A stretch of DNA of 64,000 bases, taken from contig CANFWH010000005.1 of assembly GCA_947450645.1 (NCBI GenBank), positions 1 through 64,000 of the forward strand, written 5' to 3'. The translations under genes and the position numbers were made by a program. Under the pieces are notes generated by a model. The model saw only the letters and a list, made by a program, of their open reading frames with translations, made no database searches and was not told the DNA's origin. The DNA is from Comamonadaceae bacterium. Lineage in GTDB: Bacteria > Pseudomonadota > Gammaproteobacteria > Burkholderiales > Burkholderiaceae_C. Positions 53,356 through 63,175 of this stretch are shown here, piece after piece (position 1 is the stretch's first letter; each line of letters starts with the position of its first letter).

Positions 53356-54332
53356 TGCGGTTTTTTATTTCATTTTTTGCGCTTTTCTTTTTGATGATTG
53401 GTCTGCAAGCCACGGCGAATGCAGCTTCCAAGAAGGTTAAACGCGCCAAACATGGTGCACAGCACGTGGTGAGCTACGCCAAAAATAAAGATGCTATGGC
53501 GCTAGCTGACGCGATTACCGCCAACGAAAACCTTGACTCCGCGTGGGTGCGAGCGCAAATGCGTGAGGCCAAATTCTTGCCGCGCGTGGTGCAGTTAATG
53601 ACCCCCGCGCCCGTGGGCGACAAAAAAAATTGGGCCGTGTACCGTAGCCGATTCGTTACGCCTGCATACATCAATGCAGGCGTAGCTTTTTGGCAAGCCA
53701 ATCAGGACGTGCTCTTGCGAGCCGAGAAGGAATACGGCGTGCCTCCCCGCATTGTGTTAGGCATCTTGGGTGTGGAGACGATTTATGGTCGCAACACAGG
53801 TGGCTTTCGCGTGTTAGATAGCTTGGCAACACTGTCATTTGACTACCCGCTTGAGCATCCACGGCGTGAAGCCAGGGTGCTGTATTTTCGCGGTGAGCTG
53901 GCTCAGCTTTTGGTGTTGGCTCAGTACATGAAGCGTGATCCCAAAAGTTTCAAGGGCAGCTATGCAGGTGCAATGGGTTGGCCGCAATTTATGCCCAGCT
54001 CGTGGTTGAAATATGCCGTCGATTTTGATGGCGATGGTAAGGTTGATTTATGGCATTCGCAGGCCGACATGATTGGTTCGGTCGCCAATTATTTTCAAGC
54101 ATATGGTTACAAGCCACAGCTAGCTGGGCGTGCAGGATTGGCCTTTGAGCAAGCGACCGTAGAACTAGAAAATGGTGATGACGTTCCCACGCAATATCCT
54201 GTCGATGACAACTTCTTTGTCATCACCAAATACAACAGCAGTTACTACTACGCGGCGGCGGTGTTAGAGCTAGGCAGTGCGATTGAACAAGCGATTGAAC
54301 AGGAGATTAAAAATGGACAAGCTAAAAACTAA
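53355..54332 (+). CDS. mltB: Lytic murein transglycosylase B
   Basis: 325 residues from the ATG whose first base is the last of the TgpA stop (TGATG); a GTG one codon earlier is possible. Signal peptide MRFFISFFALFFLMIGLQA, no lipobox seen, so a soluble form in the periplasm. MltB catalytic Glu in LGILGVETIYGRNTGG, plus YAGAMGWPQFMPSSWLKYAVD, DGDGKVDLWHSQADMIGSVANY and ITKYNSSYYYAAAVLEL. It cleaves glycan strands to 1,6-anhydromuramyl products. Placement after the TgpA fusion supports a shared envelope role. Confidence 0.94.
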   Translation: MRFFISFFALFFLMIGLQATANAASKKVKRAKHGAQHVVSYAKNKDAMALADAITANENLDSAWVRAQMREAKFLPRVVQLMTPAPVGDKKNWAVYRSRFVTPAYINAGVAFWQANQDVLLRAEKEYGVPPRIVLGILGVETIYGRNTGGFRVLDSLATLSFDYPLEHPRREARVLYFRGELAQLLVLAQYMKRDPKSFKGSYAGAMGWPQFMPSSWLKYAVDFDGDGKVDLWHSQADMIGSVANYFQAYGYKPQLAGRAGLAFEQATVELENGDDVPTQYPVDDNFFVITKYNSSYYYAAAVLELGSAIEQAIEQEIKNGQAKN

Positions 54333-54981
54333 GATGCCTATTAAGGCCGTCATCTTTGACTGTGATGGCACGCTGGTGGATAGCGAAGTGCTGGGTGCGA
54401 AAGCGATGTATGAAGTGGCGGCTAAGTACGGCTGCAGCATGGGCTTTGACGCCTTTGTTCACAGTTATACAGGGCGCAATATGGCGCTCAATATCGAGAC
54501 CATCAATAGCTTTAGCGAAACCCCCATGCCAGACGAATTTGCGACTGAAGTACGCGCCGCGATGGCGATTAAGTTTGAGCAAGAGTTGCAAGAAATAGAA
54601 GGTGCTAAAGCGATGCTCACTCATTTGCGTGAGCGCGGGATTCCCGTTGCGGTGGCAACCAATGGCCCACGCGCGAAAGCCGAGCAGACATTGGGATTGA
54701 CGGGCTTGCTGCCATTTTTTCAAAATCCAGACAGTTTGTTTTGCGCTTACGAGCACCACACGTTTAAGCCTGACCCAAAACTATTTTTATTAGCAGCAGA
54801 ATTTTTGCAAGTTGCGCCCGAGCACTGCGCCGCCGTGGAGGACAGCTTGAGTGGACTCAAAGCTGCTGTCCATGCGGGTATGCAGACGTTCTCCTTGGTC
54901 GATTTAGATGCGCTCTCAGAGAGGCTATCACCCGCGCCGATTCATTTGGAGCATTTAGCTGACCTAGAGCGCTATCTATGA
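54313..54981 (+). CDS. HAD-superfamily (subfamily IA) phosphatase, YieH-like
   Basis: 222 residues from MDKLKTKMPIKAVIFDCDG; AGGAG lies about 8 bases before the ATG, which sits in the last 20 bp of mltB. Motif I DCDGTLVDSE, motif II ATNGPRAKAEQ, and motif III/IV TFKPDPKLFLLAAEFL and CAAVEDSLSGLKAAVHAGM are all present. It is a phosphoglycolate/phosphogluconate-type phosphatase; the substrate is not determinable. Its stop overlaps the next ATG by 4 bp. Confidence 0.9.
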   Translation: MDKLKTKMPIKAVIFDCDGTLVDSEVLGAKAMYEVAAKYGCSMGFDAFVHSYTGRNMALNIETINSFSETPMPDEFATEVRAAMAIKFEQELQEIEGAKAMLTHLRERGIPVAVATNGPRAKAEQTLGLTGLLPFFQNPDSLFCAYEHHTFKPDPKLFLLAAEFLQVAPEHCAAVEDSLSGLKAAVHAGMQTFSLVDLDALSERLSPAPIHLEHLADLERYL

Positions 54982-56237
54982 AAAATGACGCTGCCAATAT
55001 CGCCATTATTGGCGGTGGCCCTGCGGGCTTGATGGCGGCGGAAGTCATATCCAGCAAGGGTTTGCAGGTCGATCTCTATGACGCCATGCCCTCCGTGGGG
55101 CGCAAATTTTTACTGGCAGGCAAGGGCGGTTTGAATCTCACGCATAGCGAACCCACCGATCAATTCATCACTCGCTACGGCAAACAACAATCGCATATTG
55201 AACCACTGCTTGATGCTGCGCAGGGCGGCTTCGGAGCAGAGCAAGTGCGCGAGTGGGCGACGGCACTTGGTATCGACACCTTCATCGGTAGCTCGGGACG
55301 CGTCTTCCCCAAAGACATGAAGGCTGCGCCGCTGCTGCGTGCGTGGCTGCATCGTCTGCGCCATCCCGATGCAAGCGCTGGCGGCGTGTCTGTGCGCTTT
55401 CATATGCGGCACAAATGGACGGGTTGGAATGCGGCAGGTGAACTCACGTTTGATGCTCCGCAAGGCACAGCCAGCGTGGCTTGCACGAGTGCTATTTTGG
55501 CGCTGGGCGGTGCCAGTTGGAAACGCCTTGGCTCAGATGGCGCGTGGGCTGGATTGCTCAAAACACGCGGCGTCGATGTCGCTTCGCTTGTGCCATCGAA
55601 CTGCGGGTTCGATGTAGCGCCTGCATGGAGCGAGCATTTCAAATCGCGCTTTGCGGGACACCCTTTGAAGACGGTTGCAATTTCAGGATCGAATTTTGAG
55701 TGGCGCAAAGGCGAGTTCGTCATCACCGAAACAGGCGTGGAGGGCAGTTTGATTTATGCGGTCTCTAGCCATTTGCGGGACGAAATGGTTGCGAATGGGA
55801 GCGCCACATTCCACCTCGATTTATTGCCTGATTTTTCGCAAGAACGTGTGCTTCGCGAGATCAATCATCCGCGTGGGTCGAAATCTTTATCAAACCATCT
55901 AAAAAGCCGCCTAGGGCTAGACGGCGTGCGGATGGGGCTTCTGTACGAGCTATTGCCTAAAGAGCTTATGAATAATGCCGCGCAGCTAGCAATGGCCTGC
56001 AAAGCCCTACCCATAAGACTTGGCGCGGCACGGCCAATTGACGAAGCGATTAGCACGGCAGGTGGCGTTCGCTTTGAATCTATGACAGCAGGGCTGATGC
56101 TCAAGCAAATTCCAAACGTGTTTTGCGCTGGTGAAATGCTCGATTGGGAAGCGCCCACGGGTGGTTATTTGCTGACGGCTTGCTTCGCCAGCGGTAAGCG
56201 CGCGGCAGAGGGCGTTTTGGCGTACTTGAAAAAGTAG
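54978..56237 (+). CDS. HI0933/BaiN-family flavoprotein (FAD-dependent oxidoreductase)
   Basis: 419 residues. FAD motif IAIIGGGPAGLMAAEVI at the N-terminus; SVGRKFLLAGKGGLNLTHSE next; C-terminal family end SMTAGLMLKQIPNVFCAGEMLDWEAPTGGYLLTACFASG (seen as AGEMLDWEAPTGGYLL). HI0933-family proteins are uncharacterised flavoproteins, sometimes reported in tRNA or steroid metabolism; no role is claimed. It overlaps the HAD stop by 4 bp (ATGA) and ends just before a hairpin repeat that could end transcription. Confidence 0.92.
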   Translation: MKNDAANIAIIGGGPAGLMAAEVISSKGLQVDLYDAMPSVGRKFLLAGKGGLNLTHSEPTDQFITRYGKQQSHIEPLLDAAQGGFGAEQVREWATALGIDTFIGSSGRVFPKDMKAAPLLRAWLHRLRHPDASAGGVSVRFHMRHKWTGWNAAGELTFDAPQGTASVACTSAILALGGASWKRLGSDGAWAGLLKTRGVDVASLVPSNCGFDVAPAWSEHFKSRFAGHPLKTVAISGSNFEWRKGEFVITETGVEGSLIYAVSSHLRDEMVANGSATFHLDLLPDFSQERVLREINHPRGSKSLSNHLKSRLGLDGVRMGLLYELLPKELMNNAAQLAMACKALPIRLGAARPIDEAISTAGGVRFESMTAGLMLKQIPNVFCAGEMLDWEAPTGGYLLTACFASGKRAAEGVLAYLKK

Positions 56238-56259
56238 GAATAGCCCCAAACTGATAAGG

Positions 56260-56284
56260 GTCATTCCCGCAAAGGCGGGAATCC
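56260..56284 (+). repeat. Dispersed 25-bp hairpin repeat, copy 2 (perfect hairpin)
   Basis: GTCATTCCCGC ... GGCGGGAATCC forms an 8-bp perfect stem (ATTCCCGC/GCGGGAAT) with an AAAG loop, between the flavoprotein stop (56237) and the clpB start (56307). It could terminate the upstream transcript or protect the mRNA end, but no U-tract follows, so it is not a typical terminator. The second copy is at 41411-41435 in the opposite orientation. Confidence 0.8.
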
Positions 56285-56306
56285 ATGCTACTTAAAGGGA
56301 GCTTTT

Positions 56307-58904
56307 ATGCGTATCGATAAACTCACGACTAAATTTCAAGAATCATTGGCGGATGCACAAAGTCTAGCCAATGGCAACGACCACGCCTACATTGAGCCTG
56401 CGCATCTGCTGGTGGCGATGCTGCGCCAAGAAGACGGCCCGCAAAGCCTCTTGCAGCGTGCGGGTGCGAACGTGGCAGGACTGATCACCGCCTGCGAATC
56501 CGCAATGGCCAAACTGCCCAGCGTCTCGGGCGGCGAGCAAGTGCAGCCCAGTCGCGATTTAAGCAATCTGTTGCAAGCCGCAGAAAAAGAATCCATCAAA
56601 CGCGGGGACGAGTTTGTGGCGAGTGAAATGTTTTTGTTGGCACTGGCCGACAGCAAGATTGACTTCGCGCAGGCCTTGCGCAGCAAGGGTTTGACGCGCA
56701 AGAGCTTGGATGCTGCCATTAGCGCCGTGCGCGGCGGCGAGGGTGTGAAGAGCGCCGACGCGGAAGGTCAGCGTGAAGCGCTTAAAAAATATTGCTTGGA
56801 TTTGACCGAGCGCGCACGCCTCGGAAAGTTAGATCCCGTGATTGGCCGCGACGACGAAATTCGCCGCACGATTCAAATTTTGCAGCGCCGTACCAAAAAC
56901 AATCCTGTGCTAATTGGCGAGCCTGGCGTGGGCAAGACTGCGATTGTGGAAGGCCTCGCGCAGCGGATTGTGGCGGGTGAAGTGCCCGACTCACTCAAAG
57001 GAAAGCGCGTGCTGTCGCTCGATATGGCCGCGCTACTTGCTGGCGCAAAATTTAGAGGTGAGTTTGAAGAGCGGCTTAAATCCGTTTTGAATGAATTGGC
57101 TAAAGACGAAGGCCAAACGATTGTGTTTATTGACGAACTCCACACCATGGTGGGCGCGGGCAAGGCCGAGGGCGCCATGGACGCGGGCAATATGCTCAAA
57201 CCCGCGCTGGCGCGTGGCGAATTGCACTGCGTGGGTGCGACGACGCTGTCTGAGTACCGCAAGTACATTGAAAAAGACGCAGCGCTGGAGCGGCGTTTCC
57301 AAAAAATCTTGGTGGAAGAGCCAAGCGTTGAAGCCACGATCGCTATCCTGCGCGGCCTGCAAGAAAAATACGAAGTGCACCACGGTGTCGAGATTACCGA
57401 TCCTGCCATCGTGGCAGCGGCGGAGCTGTCCCATCGCTACATCACCGATCGCTTTTTGCCCGATAAAGCGATTGATTTGATTGATGAAGCTGCGGCCAAA
57501 ATCAAAATTGAAATTGACTCCAAGCCAGAAGTGATGGACAAGCTGGATCGGCGTTTGATTCAGCTCAAAATTGAGCGCGAAGCGGTGCGCCGCGAGAAAG
57601 ATGATTCGTCTAAAAAACGTTTTGAATTGATCGAAGAGGAGATCATCACGCTGCAAAAAGAAATTGCTGATTACGATGAAATTTGGCAAGCTGAAAAAGC
57701 TGCTGCGCAAGGCAGTGCGGAGCTATCGAAAGAGCGAGATCAACTGAAGTTCCGTATCGAAGAGCTCACTCGCAAAGGTGACTTCAATGCCGTTGCAGAG
57801 TTGCAGTATGGCAAGTTGCCCGAATTAGAAAAGCAGATCAAAGCGGCACAGGACAAGGAAACAAAAGCCAAAAAGAGCGGTGCTGCAAGCAAGCCAAGGC
57901 TCTTGCGCACGCAAGTAGGCGCAGAAGAAATTGCCGAAGTGGTGAGCCGCGCCACGGGCATTCCCGTCTCCAAAATGCTGCAAGGCGAGCGCGAAAAACT
58001 CTTGCATATGGAGACTAAATTGCATGAGCGCGTGGTGGGTCAAGACGAAGCGATTGCAGCGGTGGCGAACGCGATTCGTCGCTCGCGCTCGGGACTGTCT
58101 GATCCCAACAAGCCAACAGGATCATTCCTCTTTTTAGGCCCAACAGGTGTGGGTAAAACCGAGCTGTGTAAAACGCTGGCAAGCTTTATGTTTGACAGCG
58201 CGGATCACCTCATCCGCATCGACATGAGCGAGTTCATGGAGAAACACTCGGTGAGTCGCATGATTGGTGCGCCTCCTGGCTATGTGGGTTACGACGAAGG
58301 TGGCTACCTCACGGAAGCCGTGCGCCGCAAGCCCTACAGCGTGGTGCTATTTGACGAGATTGAAAAAGCGCATCCCGATGTGTTCAATGTGCTCTTGCAA
58401 GTGCTGGACGATGGTCGCCTCACGGATGGTCAAGGTCGCACGGTAGATTTTAAAAACACCGTGATCGTGATGACTAGCAACATGGGCTCGCGCATCATTC
58501 AAGATATGGTGGGCGAAGACGCGGAAGCGATTAAAGAAGCGGTGTTTGAAGAGCTCAAAAAATTCATGCGACCTGAATTTTTAAATCGCATTGACGAGAC
58601 CGTGGTGTTCCATGGCTTAGATGCGGCGAACATCGGTGCGATTGCCAAAATCCAATTGCAAACGTTAGTAGAGCGCCTTGCCAAAATGGACTACGCACTC
58701 GTTGTGTCAGAAGCTGCGATTGCCGAGCTTGCGAAAGTGGGCTTCGATCCTGTGTTTGGTGCTAGGCCGCTTAAACGTGCGATTGCGCAGCGTTTGGAAA
58801 ATCCATTGGCCAAGCTTCTGCTAGAAGGTAAGTTTGAGCCAAAGAGCACAATCCACGTGACTGTCGATCCGATTCAAGCACCAGGTGAGTTTCAGTTTGC
58901 TTGA
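56307..58904 (+). CDS. clpB: Protein disaggregase ClpB
   Basis: 865 residues. Clp N-domain repeats (1-145), AAA1 with Walker [11 protein letters not shown] and Walker [14 protein letters not shown], coiled-coil M-domain (about 410-525, charged Lys/Glu repeats), AAA2 with [15 protein letters not shown] and [20 protein letters not shown]. It rescues aggregated proteins together with DnaK. No sigma-32 consensus was seen in the 69 bp upstream, which contain the hairpin repeat. Its last 13 bp overlap the convergent phosphotransferase gene. Confidence 0.97.
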   Translation: MRIDKLTTKFQESLADAQSLANGNDHAYIEPAHLLVAMLRQEDGPQSLLQRAGANVAGLITACESAMAKLPSVSGGEQVQPSRDLSNLLQAAEKESIKRGDEFVASEMFLLALADSKIDFAQALRSKGLTRKSLDAAISAVRGGEGVKSADAEGQREALKKYCLDLTERARLGKLDPVIGRDDEIRRTIQILQRRTKNNPVLIGEPGVGKTAIVEGLAQRIVAGEVPDSLKGKRVLSLDMAALLAGAKFRGEFEERLKSVLNELAKDEGQTIVFIDELHTMVGAGKAEGAMDAGNMLKPALARGELHCVGATTLSEYRKYIEKDAALERRFQKILVEEPSVEATIAILRGLQEKYEVHHGVEITDPAIVAAAELSHRYITDRFLPDKAIDLIDEAAAKIKIEIDSKPEVMDKLDRRLIQLKIEREAVRREKDDSSKKRFELIEEEIITLQKEIADYDEIWQAEKAAAQGSAELSKERDQLKFRIEELTRKGDFNAVAELQYGKLPELEKQIKAAQDKETKAKKSGAASKPRLLRTQVGAEEIAEVVSRATGIPVSKMLQGEREKLLHMETKLHERVVGQDEAIAAVANAIRRSRSGLSDPNKPTGSFLFLGPTGVGKTELCKTLASFMFDSADHLIRIDMSEFMEKHSVSRMIGAPPGYVGYDEGGYLTEAVRRKPYSVVLFDEIEKAHPDVFNVLLQVLDDGRLTDGQGRTVDFKNTVIVMTSNMGSRIIQDMVGEDAEAIKEAVFEELKKFMRPEFLNRIDETVVFHGLDAANIGAIAKIQLQTLVERLAKMDYALVVSEAAIAELAKVGFDPVFGARPLKRAIAQRLENPLAKLLLEGKFEPKSTIHVTVDPIQAPGEFQFA

Positions 58905-59992
58905 GACTGAGTTTGCTTCTGCGCAAACGCCCAGCCCATCTCGGCTAGCGGCCTAGCGCCTTTGGCGGAGTTGACGGCTTGGGCGCTGGATGCTGTGCCC
59001 ATCTCCACGCGCTTGGCAATGCCTTGCAAGATGGAGGCGAGTCGGAATAGGTTGTAGGCTAAGTAAAAATTCCAATCGGCTCGCAAAGCTTCGGGTGTGA
59101 AGTAACCCGTGCGCTCGCAGTATTTGGCGATGTACTCATCCTCGGATGGAATGCCAAGTGCCTTGTGGTCGAGTCCACCAATACCGCGAAAGCTACCAGG
59201 CGGAATATGCCATGCCATGCAGTGGTAGCTAAAGTCTGCGAGTGGATGGCCGAGCGTGGAGAGCTCCCAGTCCAGCACCGCAATCACGCGGTTCTCGGTC
59301 GGGTGGAACATCATGTTATCCAACCTGTAGTCGCCGTGCACGATGGAGACCAGCGATTCGTCCTCGGCGGTCTTGGGCATATTGGCAGGCAACCATTCCA
59401 TGAGTCTGTCCATCGCTTCAATAGGCTGCGTAATCGAGGCTATGTATTGCTTAGTCCAGCGACCGATTGACCGTGCAAAGTAATTACCAGGCTTGCCGTA
59501 GTTGGCGAGACCGCGATCAGCAAATTTAACGGTATGTAATGCGGCTTGCACGCGGTTCATTTCGTCATAAATTTCGCCGCGATCTTTGTTACTCATGTCA
59601 GGCAGCGCCTGATCCCACAGAATGCGACCTTGCATAAACTCCATGATGAAGAAGGCGCGACCAATCACCGATTCGTCTTCACACAGCGCTAGCATTTCGG
59701 GCACGGGAACGTCTGTGCCATAGAGACCGCTCATGACGGCAAATTCGCGCTCGATCGCATGTGCAGAAGGCAACAGCTTGGCGACGGGGCCAGGTTTGGC
59801 GCGCATCACGTAGCTGCGTTTTGGCGTGATGAGTTTGTAGGTTGGGTTGGACTGTCCGCCTTTGAACATTTCAATCGTGAGTGGCGATTCAAAACCTTTG
59901 ACATGCTGCGTCATCCACGATGTCAGCGCGGCCTCATCAATTTTGTGTTGTTCTGATACAGCTCGCGTGCCAACGAATTGATCGTAATTCAT
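58892..59992 (-). CDS. APH-family phosphotransferase (ACAD10/11 kinase-like)
   Basis: 366 residues. Kinase-like fold: [25 protein letters not shown] (nucleotide loop and Lys), catalytic [11 protein letters not shown], metal-binding [17 protein letters not shown]. This subfamily matches the N-terminal kinase domains of ACAD10/11, which phosphorylate hydroxyacyl-CoAs so that they can be dehydrated and degraded (family knowledge). It is the last gene of a minus-strand run beginning with paaH, consistent with an acyl-CoA role. Overlaps the clpB 3' end by 13 bp. Confidence 0.9.
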   Translation of the reverse strand: MNYDQFVGTRAVSEQHKIDEAALTSWMTQHVKGFESPLTIEMFKGGQSNPTYKLITPKRSYVMRAKPGPVAKLLPSAHAIEREFAVMSGLYGTDVPVPEMLALCEDESVIGRAFFIMEFMQGRILWDQALPDMSNKDRGEIYDEMNRVQAALHTVKFADRGLANYGKPGNYFARSIGRWTKQYIASITQPIEAMDRLMEWLPANMPKTAEDESLVSIVHGDYRLDNMMFHPTENRVIAVLDWELSTLGHPLADFSYHCMAWHIPPGSFRGIGGLDHKALGIPSEDEYIAKYCERTGYFTPEALRADWNFYLAYNLFRLASILQGIAKRVEMGTASSAQAVNSAKGARPLAEMGWAFAQKQTQSQAN

Positions 59993-60013
59993 ATTGATTG
60001 TGTTGACGTGGTT

Positions 60014-60787
60014 TTAAACGGGATGAATCTCATGACTGATATTGAGTAACAACTCTTGATTTCGAATCACAAGTCCACCTGGTTCGATGCGGATGGCTTC
60101 TTCGCGCTCCATGCTTTTGAGTTCTTGATTCACGCGTTGGCGCGATGCGCCCAAAAGCTGTGCGAGTTCCTCTTGCGCGAGGTGCAGGCTGATACGAAAT
60201 TCGTTCGGATGATTCAGCGCGGGCACACCATAACTGCGCTTAAGATGGAGTAATTGCTTGGCAAGGCGCGAACGTAGTGGAAGCGTATTGAGGTCTTCAA
60301 TTAAACCAAAGAGCTGCCGAATGCGACGCGCTTGCAGGCGCATCAGGGCTTCGTAAAATTCCACGTGCGTGGCTAAGATTTTGTGAAAGTCCGTGCGGCT
60401 AACGCAAACCATGGTGGTATTGCCGTGTGCATAGACATCATGCGTGCGTTTATCGCCATCAAAAATGGAGACATCGCCAAACCAAATGCCGGGCTCTAAA
60501 TAAGCAAAAATAATTTGCTTGCCCGTAAGCGACGTGGAGCTCACCCGTGCTGCGCCTTTGGCGCAAGCAATCCATTCGGTCGGTGGCTCACCACGCGCTG
60601 CAATCAAATCGCCATCGTGAAATCGCTTGACGTAGATGCAGCGCAAGATATCGTGCTTGAGTGCAGGCGACAGCGTAGAAAACCAGCGTCCGCCATTGAT
60701 CGCTAAGCGTTCTTCAGGTGTGATGATGGGCTCTTGAGTGTCTTCGTCAAAATCTAAAATTTCGCGGCGCATAGTCTTTGGGGTCAA
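60014..60787 (-). CDS. Crp/Fnr-family transcriptional regulator
   Basis: 257 residues: an N-terminal stretch of 35 residues, a cyclic-nucleotide-binding beta-roll (about 45-150; FHDGDLIAARGEPPTEW, EPGIWFGDVSIFDG), a long dimer helix and a winged HTH (LHLAQEELAQLLGASRQRVNQELK). No cysteines typical of Fnr are clustered at the N-terminus, so it is Crp-like; effector unknown. Its ATG overlaps the stop of the enoyl-CoA hydratase gene by 4 bp, which suggests it regulates its own acyl-CoA operon or is regulated with it (inference). Confidence 0.9.
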   Translation of the reverse strand: MTPKTMRREILDFDEDTQEPIITPEERLAINGGRWFSTLSPALKHDILRCIYVKRFHDGDLIAARGEPPTEWIACAKGAARVSSTSLTGKQIIFAYLEPGIWFGDVSIFDGDKRTHDVYAHGNTTMVCVSRTDFHKILATHVEFYEALMRLQARRIRQLFGLIEDLNTLPLRSRLAKQLLHLKRSYGVPALNHPNEFRISLHLAQEELAQLLGASRQRVNQELKSMEREEAIRIEPGGLVIRNQELLLNISHEIHPV

Positions 60788-61566
60788 TCAATGTATCGAG
60801 GAGGGCGCTTGCCCAAAAATGCTTCAATGCCCTCTTGGGCATTGGCGTGATGCAGGTTTTTGACGAAGTGTACGCGTTCTGCATCTAACTGCGTATGCAG
60901 GTCGTTGGTTTGTGCCGATTGGGTCAATTCTTTGATGCTGGCCAGTACGTTGGGCGCACGAGCGTTCAAGCTGGAGGCCAATACCAGTGCGGCTTGCAGG
61001 GTATCGCCCGCATCCGATAAACGATTCACCAAGCCGAGTTGATGCAGTCGATCCGCTGTTTGGCGTTCAGCCGTGAGCATCCACTCCATCGCCAAATTGG
61101 CAGGCAGTTTTTGCGTCAGCTGCCAACTGCCACCGCCGTCAGGTGAGAGTCCGACCGTGCTGTACGACATCACAAAAATACTGTTTCTAGCCGCTACCAA
61201 TAAATCGCAAGCCAGCGCAAGCGAGAAGCCTGCACCAGCCGCCGCGCCTTCTACCGCCGCAATCACGGGCTTGGGATAAGTGCGAATGCATTCGATAAAG
61301 CCATGCAAGCCTTCAATGCTTTGGCTTTGTACTTCTGGCGGTTGCTGGCGGTTGGCGAGCAAGCGATTTAAATTGCCGCCTGCGCAAAAGTTAGCACCTT
61401 CGCCTGTAATGATGACCGAGCGCACATCGGGATTGGTCTCTGCAGCATTCAAGGCTTCGATGCCTGCCGCGTACATTTCGGGGCCTAGCGCATTGCGCAT
61501 CTCGGGGTTGCTAATCGTGAGGATGAGTGTCTGCCCTTGGGCTGATGCTTTGAGCTGTGCCGTCAA
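60784..61566 (-). CDS. Enoyl-CoA hydratase/isomerase (oxepin-CoA hydrolase or PaaG-like)
   Basis: 260 residues, crotonase fold. Oxyanion-hole segments GANFCAGGNLNRL and EGAAAGAGFSLALACDLL are seen; the catalytic position reads STVGLSPDGGGSWQL, with Asp as in PaaG-type isomerases rather than the usual two-Glu hydratase. Likely an epoxyphenylacetyl-CoA isomerase, oxepin-CoA hydrolase or related enzyme of phenylacetate-like pathways (inference). The start is TTG at 61566, supported by AGGGGA 6-7 bases upstream and the 1-bp gap after paaH. Confidence 0.85.
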   Translation of the reverse strand: MTAQLKASAQGQTLILTISNPEMRNALGPEMYAAGIEALNAAETNPDVRSVIITGEGANFCAGGNLNRLLANRQQPPEVQSQSIEGLHGFIECIRTYPKPVIAAVEGAAAGAGFSLALACDLLVAARNSIFVMSYSTVGLSPDGGGSWQLTQKLPANLAMEWMLTAERQTADRLHQLGLVNRLSDAGDTLQAALVLASSLNARAPNVLASIKELTQSAQTNDLHTQLDAERVHFVKNLHHANAQEGIEAFLGKRPPRYID

Positions 61567-61567
61567 C

Positions 61568-63085
61568 TTATTCCCCTTGCAACAAACTGAGGCCTAGCGC
61601 ACCACGGCGGCGCAGCCACGGGCTTGGGCGATAGCGTGGGTCGCCATACACCGTTTGCATGTTGAACAGCACTTCCAGCACGTTGGTGGGGCCATAGTGG
61701 TTGCCCATGGCAAGCGGGCCGCGTGGATAGCCGAGGCCTAGCGTAACGGCCAATTCCAAATCTTGCGGCGAGCACACGCTTTGCTGGCACATGTCGGTGG
61801 CGATATTGATGATGGTGGCAACCACGCGCTGCGTCACAAAACCTGCGCTGTCGCGGATCACGCTGACGGCCTTACCGTCGCTGGCAAACAGCGCATGCGC
61901 CGCGTCCCGCATATCGGGGCGAGTCATGGGATTGGTTGCCAGTACGCGTCGCTTGGTCTCTTTGTCGTCAATCAGCATGTCGATGCCCACAGTGCGAGCG
62001 GGATCAAGCCGCTCGACGACCGCGACCGTCGTCACATCAAAACCCAGCGGCGCAACAATAGTGAGCGCCTCCATGGACGGCGACTGCCCTGTTTCAATTT
62101 TTGCGCCAAGCTCTTTGAGTAATTGCAAGAGCTCGCCTCTGCGAGCCGCGCGGGTACTGACCCACACGGGCGGCATTTGGGAGACCACAGGCGCTGGGGC
62201 CTCTGGCGCAATCACCGCTTGGCCGTCCTTGTAATCGTAAAAACCAGCGCCGACTTTTTTGCCGACCACGCCGCCAGCCAAACGCTGCGCCGTGATGACG
62301 CTTGGGCGGTAACGCGGCTCGTCAAAGTATTGGCGATATACCGATTCCATCACAGGATGCGAGACATCCAGCGCGGTTAAATCCATCAGCTCGAAAGGAC
62401 CGAGCTTGAAGCCGACTTGGTCGCGCAGGATGCGGTCAATCGTCACGAAATCAGTGACACTCTCTTGCACAATGCGCAGCGCCTCGGTGCCGTAGCCGCG
62501 TCCTGCGTGGTTGACGATAAAGCCAGGCGTGTCTTGCGCCGTCACGGGCGTGTGTCCCATTTGTTTGGCGAATGCGGTGAGCTGATCGCACACGCCTTGC
62601 GATGTTTTTAAGCCTGCGATGACTTCGACGACCTTCATCAAAGGCACGGGATTAAAAAAGTGATAGCCCGCAAAGCGCTCTGGGTGCTGCATCCCAGCGG
62701 CAATAGCCGTGACGGACAGCGATGAGGTGTTGGTGGCGAGTACGCAATCCGCGCGCACGATTTTTTCTAAATCGGCAAACAAATTGCGTTTCACGTCCAA
62801 GCGTTCAACAATGGCTTCAATGATGAAGTCGCAGTCCGCCAAGTCCTGCTGGGATTGGGCTGCCACAAGGCGCGATTTTTGCGAGGCTGCTTGTTCAGCC
62901 GTCAGCCGTCCTTTTTCCACCAGCTTGTCCCACTGCTGACCCAGCGCGGCAATGGCTTTGGTAATCGCTTCTGGTTGCGTATCAAATAATTTAACGACGC
63001 TGCCTGCCTGCGCGGCAATCTGCGCGATGCCGCGCCCCATGGCACCTGTGCCAACGAGGCCAACGGTTTTGAATGTGAGAGTCAT
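61568..63085 (-). CDS. paaH: 3-hydroxyacyl-CoA dehydrogenase PaaH-type
   Basis: 505 residues. NAD-binding VGLVGTGAMGRGIAQIAAQAG, the catalytic-His segment YHFFNPVPLMKVVEVI near residue 140, and two tandem C-terminal 3-hydroxyacyl-CoA dehydrogenase domains (QDTPGFIVNHAGRGYGTEAL; second copy near 410-480, LGLGYPRGPLAMGNHYG). This two-domain form is PaaH (PaaC), which oxidises 3-hydroxyadipyl-CoA in phenylacetate degradation; the other paa genes are not in the window. It leads the run paaH-hydratase-regulator-kinase. Confidence 0.9.
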   Translation of the reverse strand: MTLTFKTVGLVGTGAMGRGIAQIAAQAGSVVKLFDTQPEAITKAIAALGQQWDKLVEKGRLTAEQAASQKSRLVAAQSQQDLADCDFIIEAIVERLDVKRNLFADLEKIVRADCVLATNTSSLSVTAIAAGMQHPERFAGYHFFNPVPLMKVVEVIAGLKTSQGVCDQLTAFAKQMGHTPVTAQDTPGFIVNHAGRGYGTEALRIVQESVTDFVTIDRILRDQVGFKLGPFELMDLTALDVSHPVMESVYRQYFDEPRYRPSVITAQRLAGGVVGKKVGAGFYDYKDGQAVIAPEAPAPVVSQMPPVWVSTRAARRGELLQLLKELGAKIETGQSPSMEALTIVAPLGFDVTTVAVVERLDPARTVGIDMLIDDKETKRRVLATNPMTRPDMRDAAHALFASDGKAVSVIRDSAGFVTQRVVATIINIATDMCQQSVCSPQDLELAVTLGLGYPRGPLAMGNHYGPTNVLEVLFNMQTVYGDPRYRPSPWLRRRGALGLSLLQGE

Positions 63086-63175
63086 ATGGTGTTTATCCTA
63101 GGTAGTGATTATCAGATGTGTTGCTACGATGAGTGCTCGTATTTATACCTACTTTCGCTCTCAATAGGATGCACT

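Noticed and set aside
56238-56306. Heat-shock (sigma-32) promoter before clpB
   Set aside because: Only a hairpin repeat and a purine-rich stretch are seen; no convincing -35/-10 of the heat-shock type.
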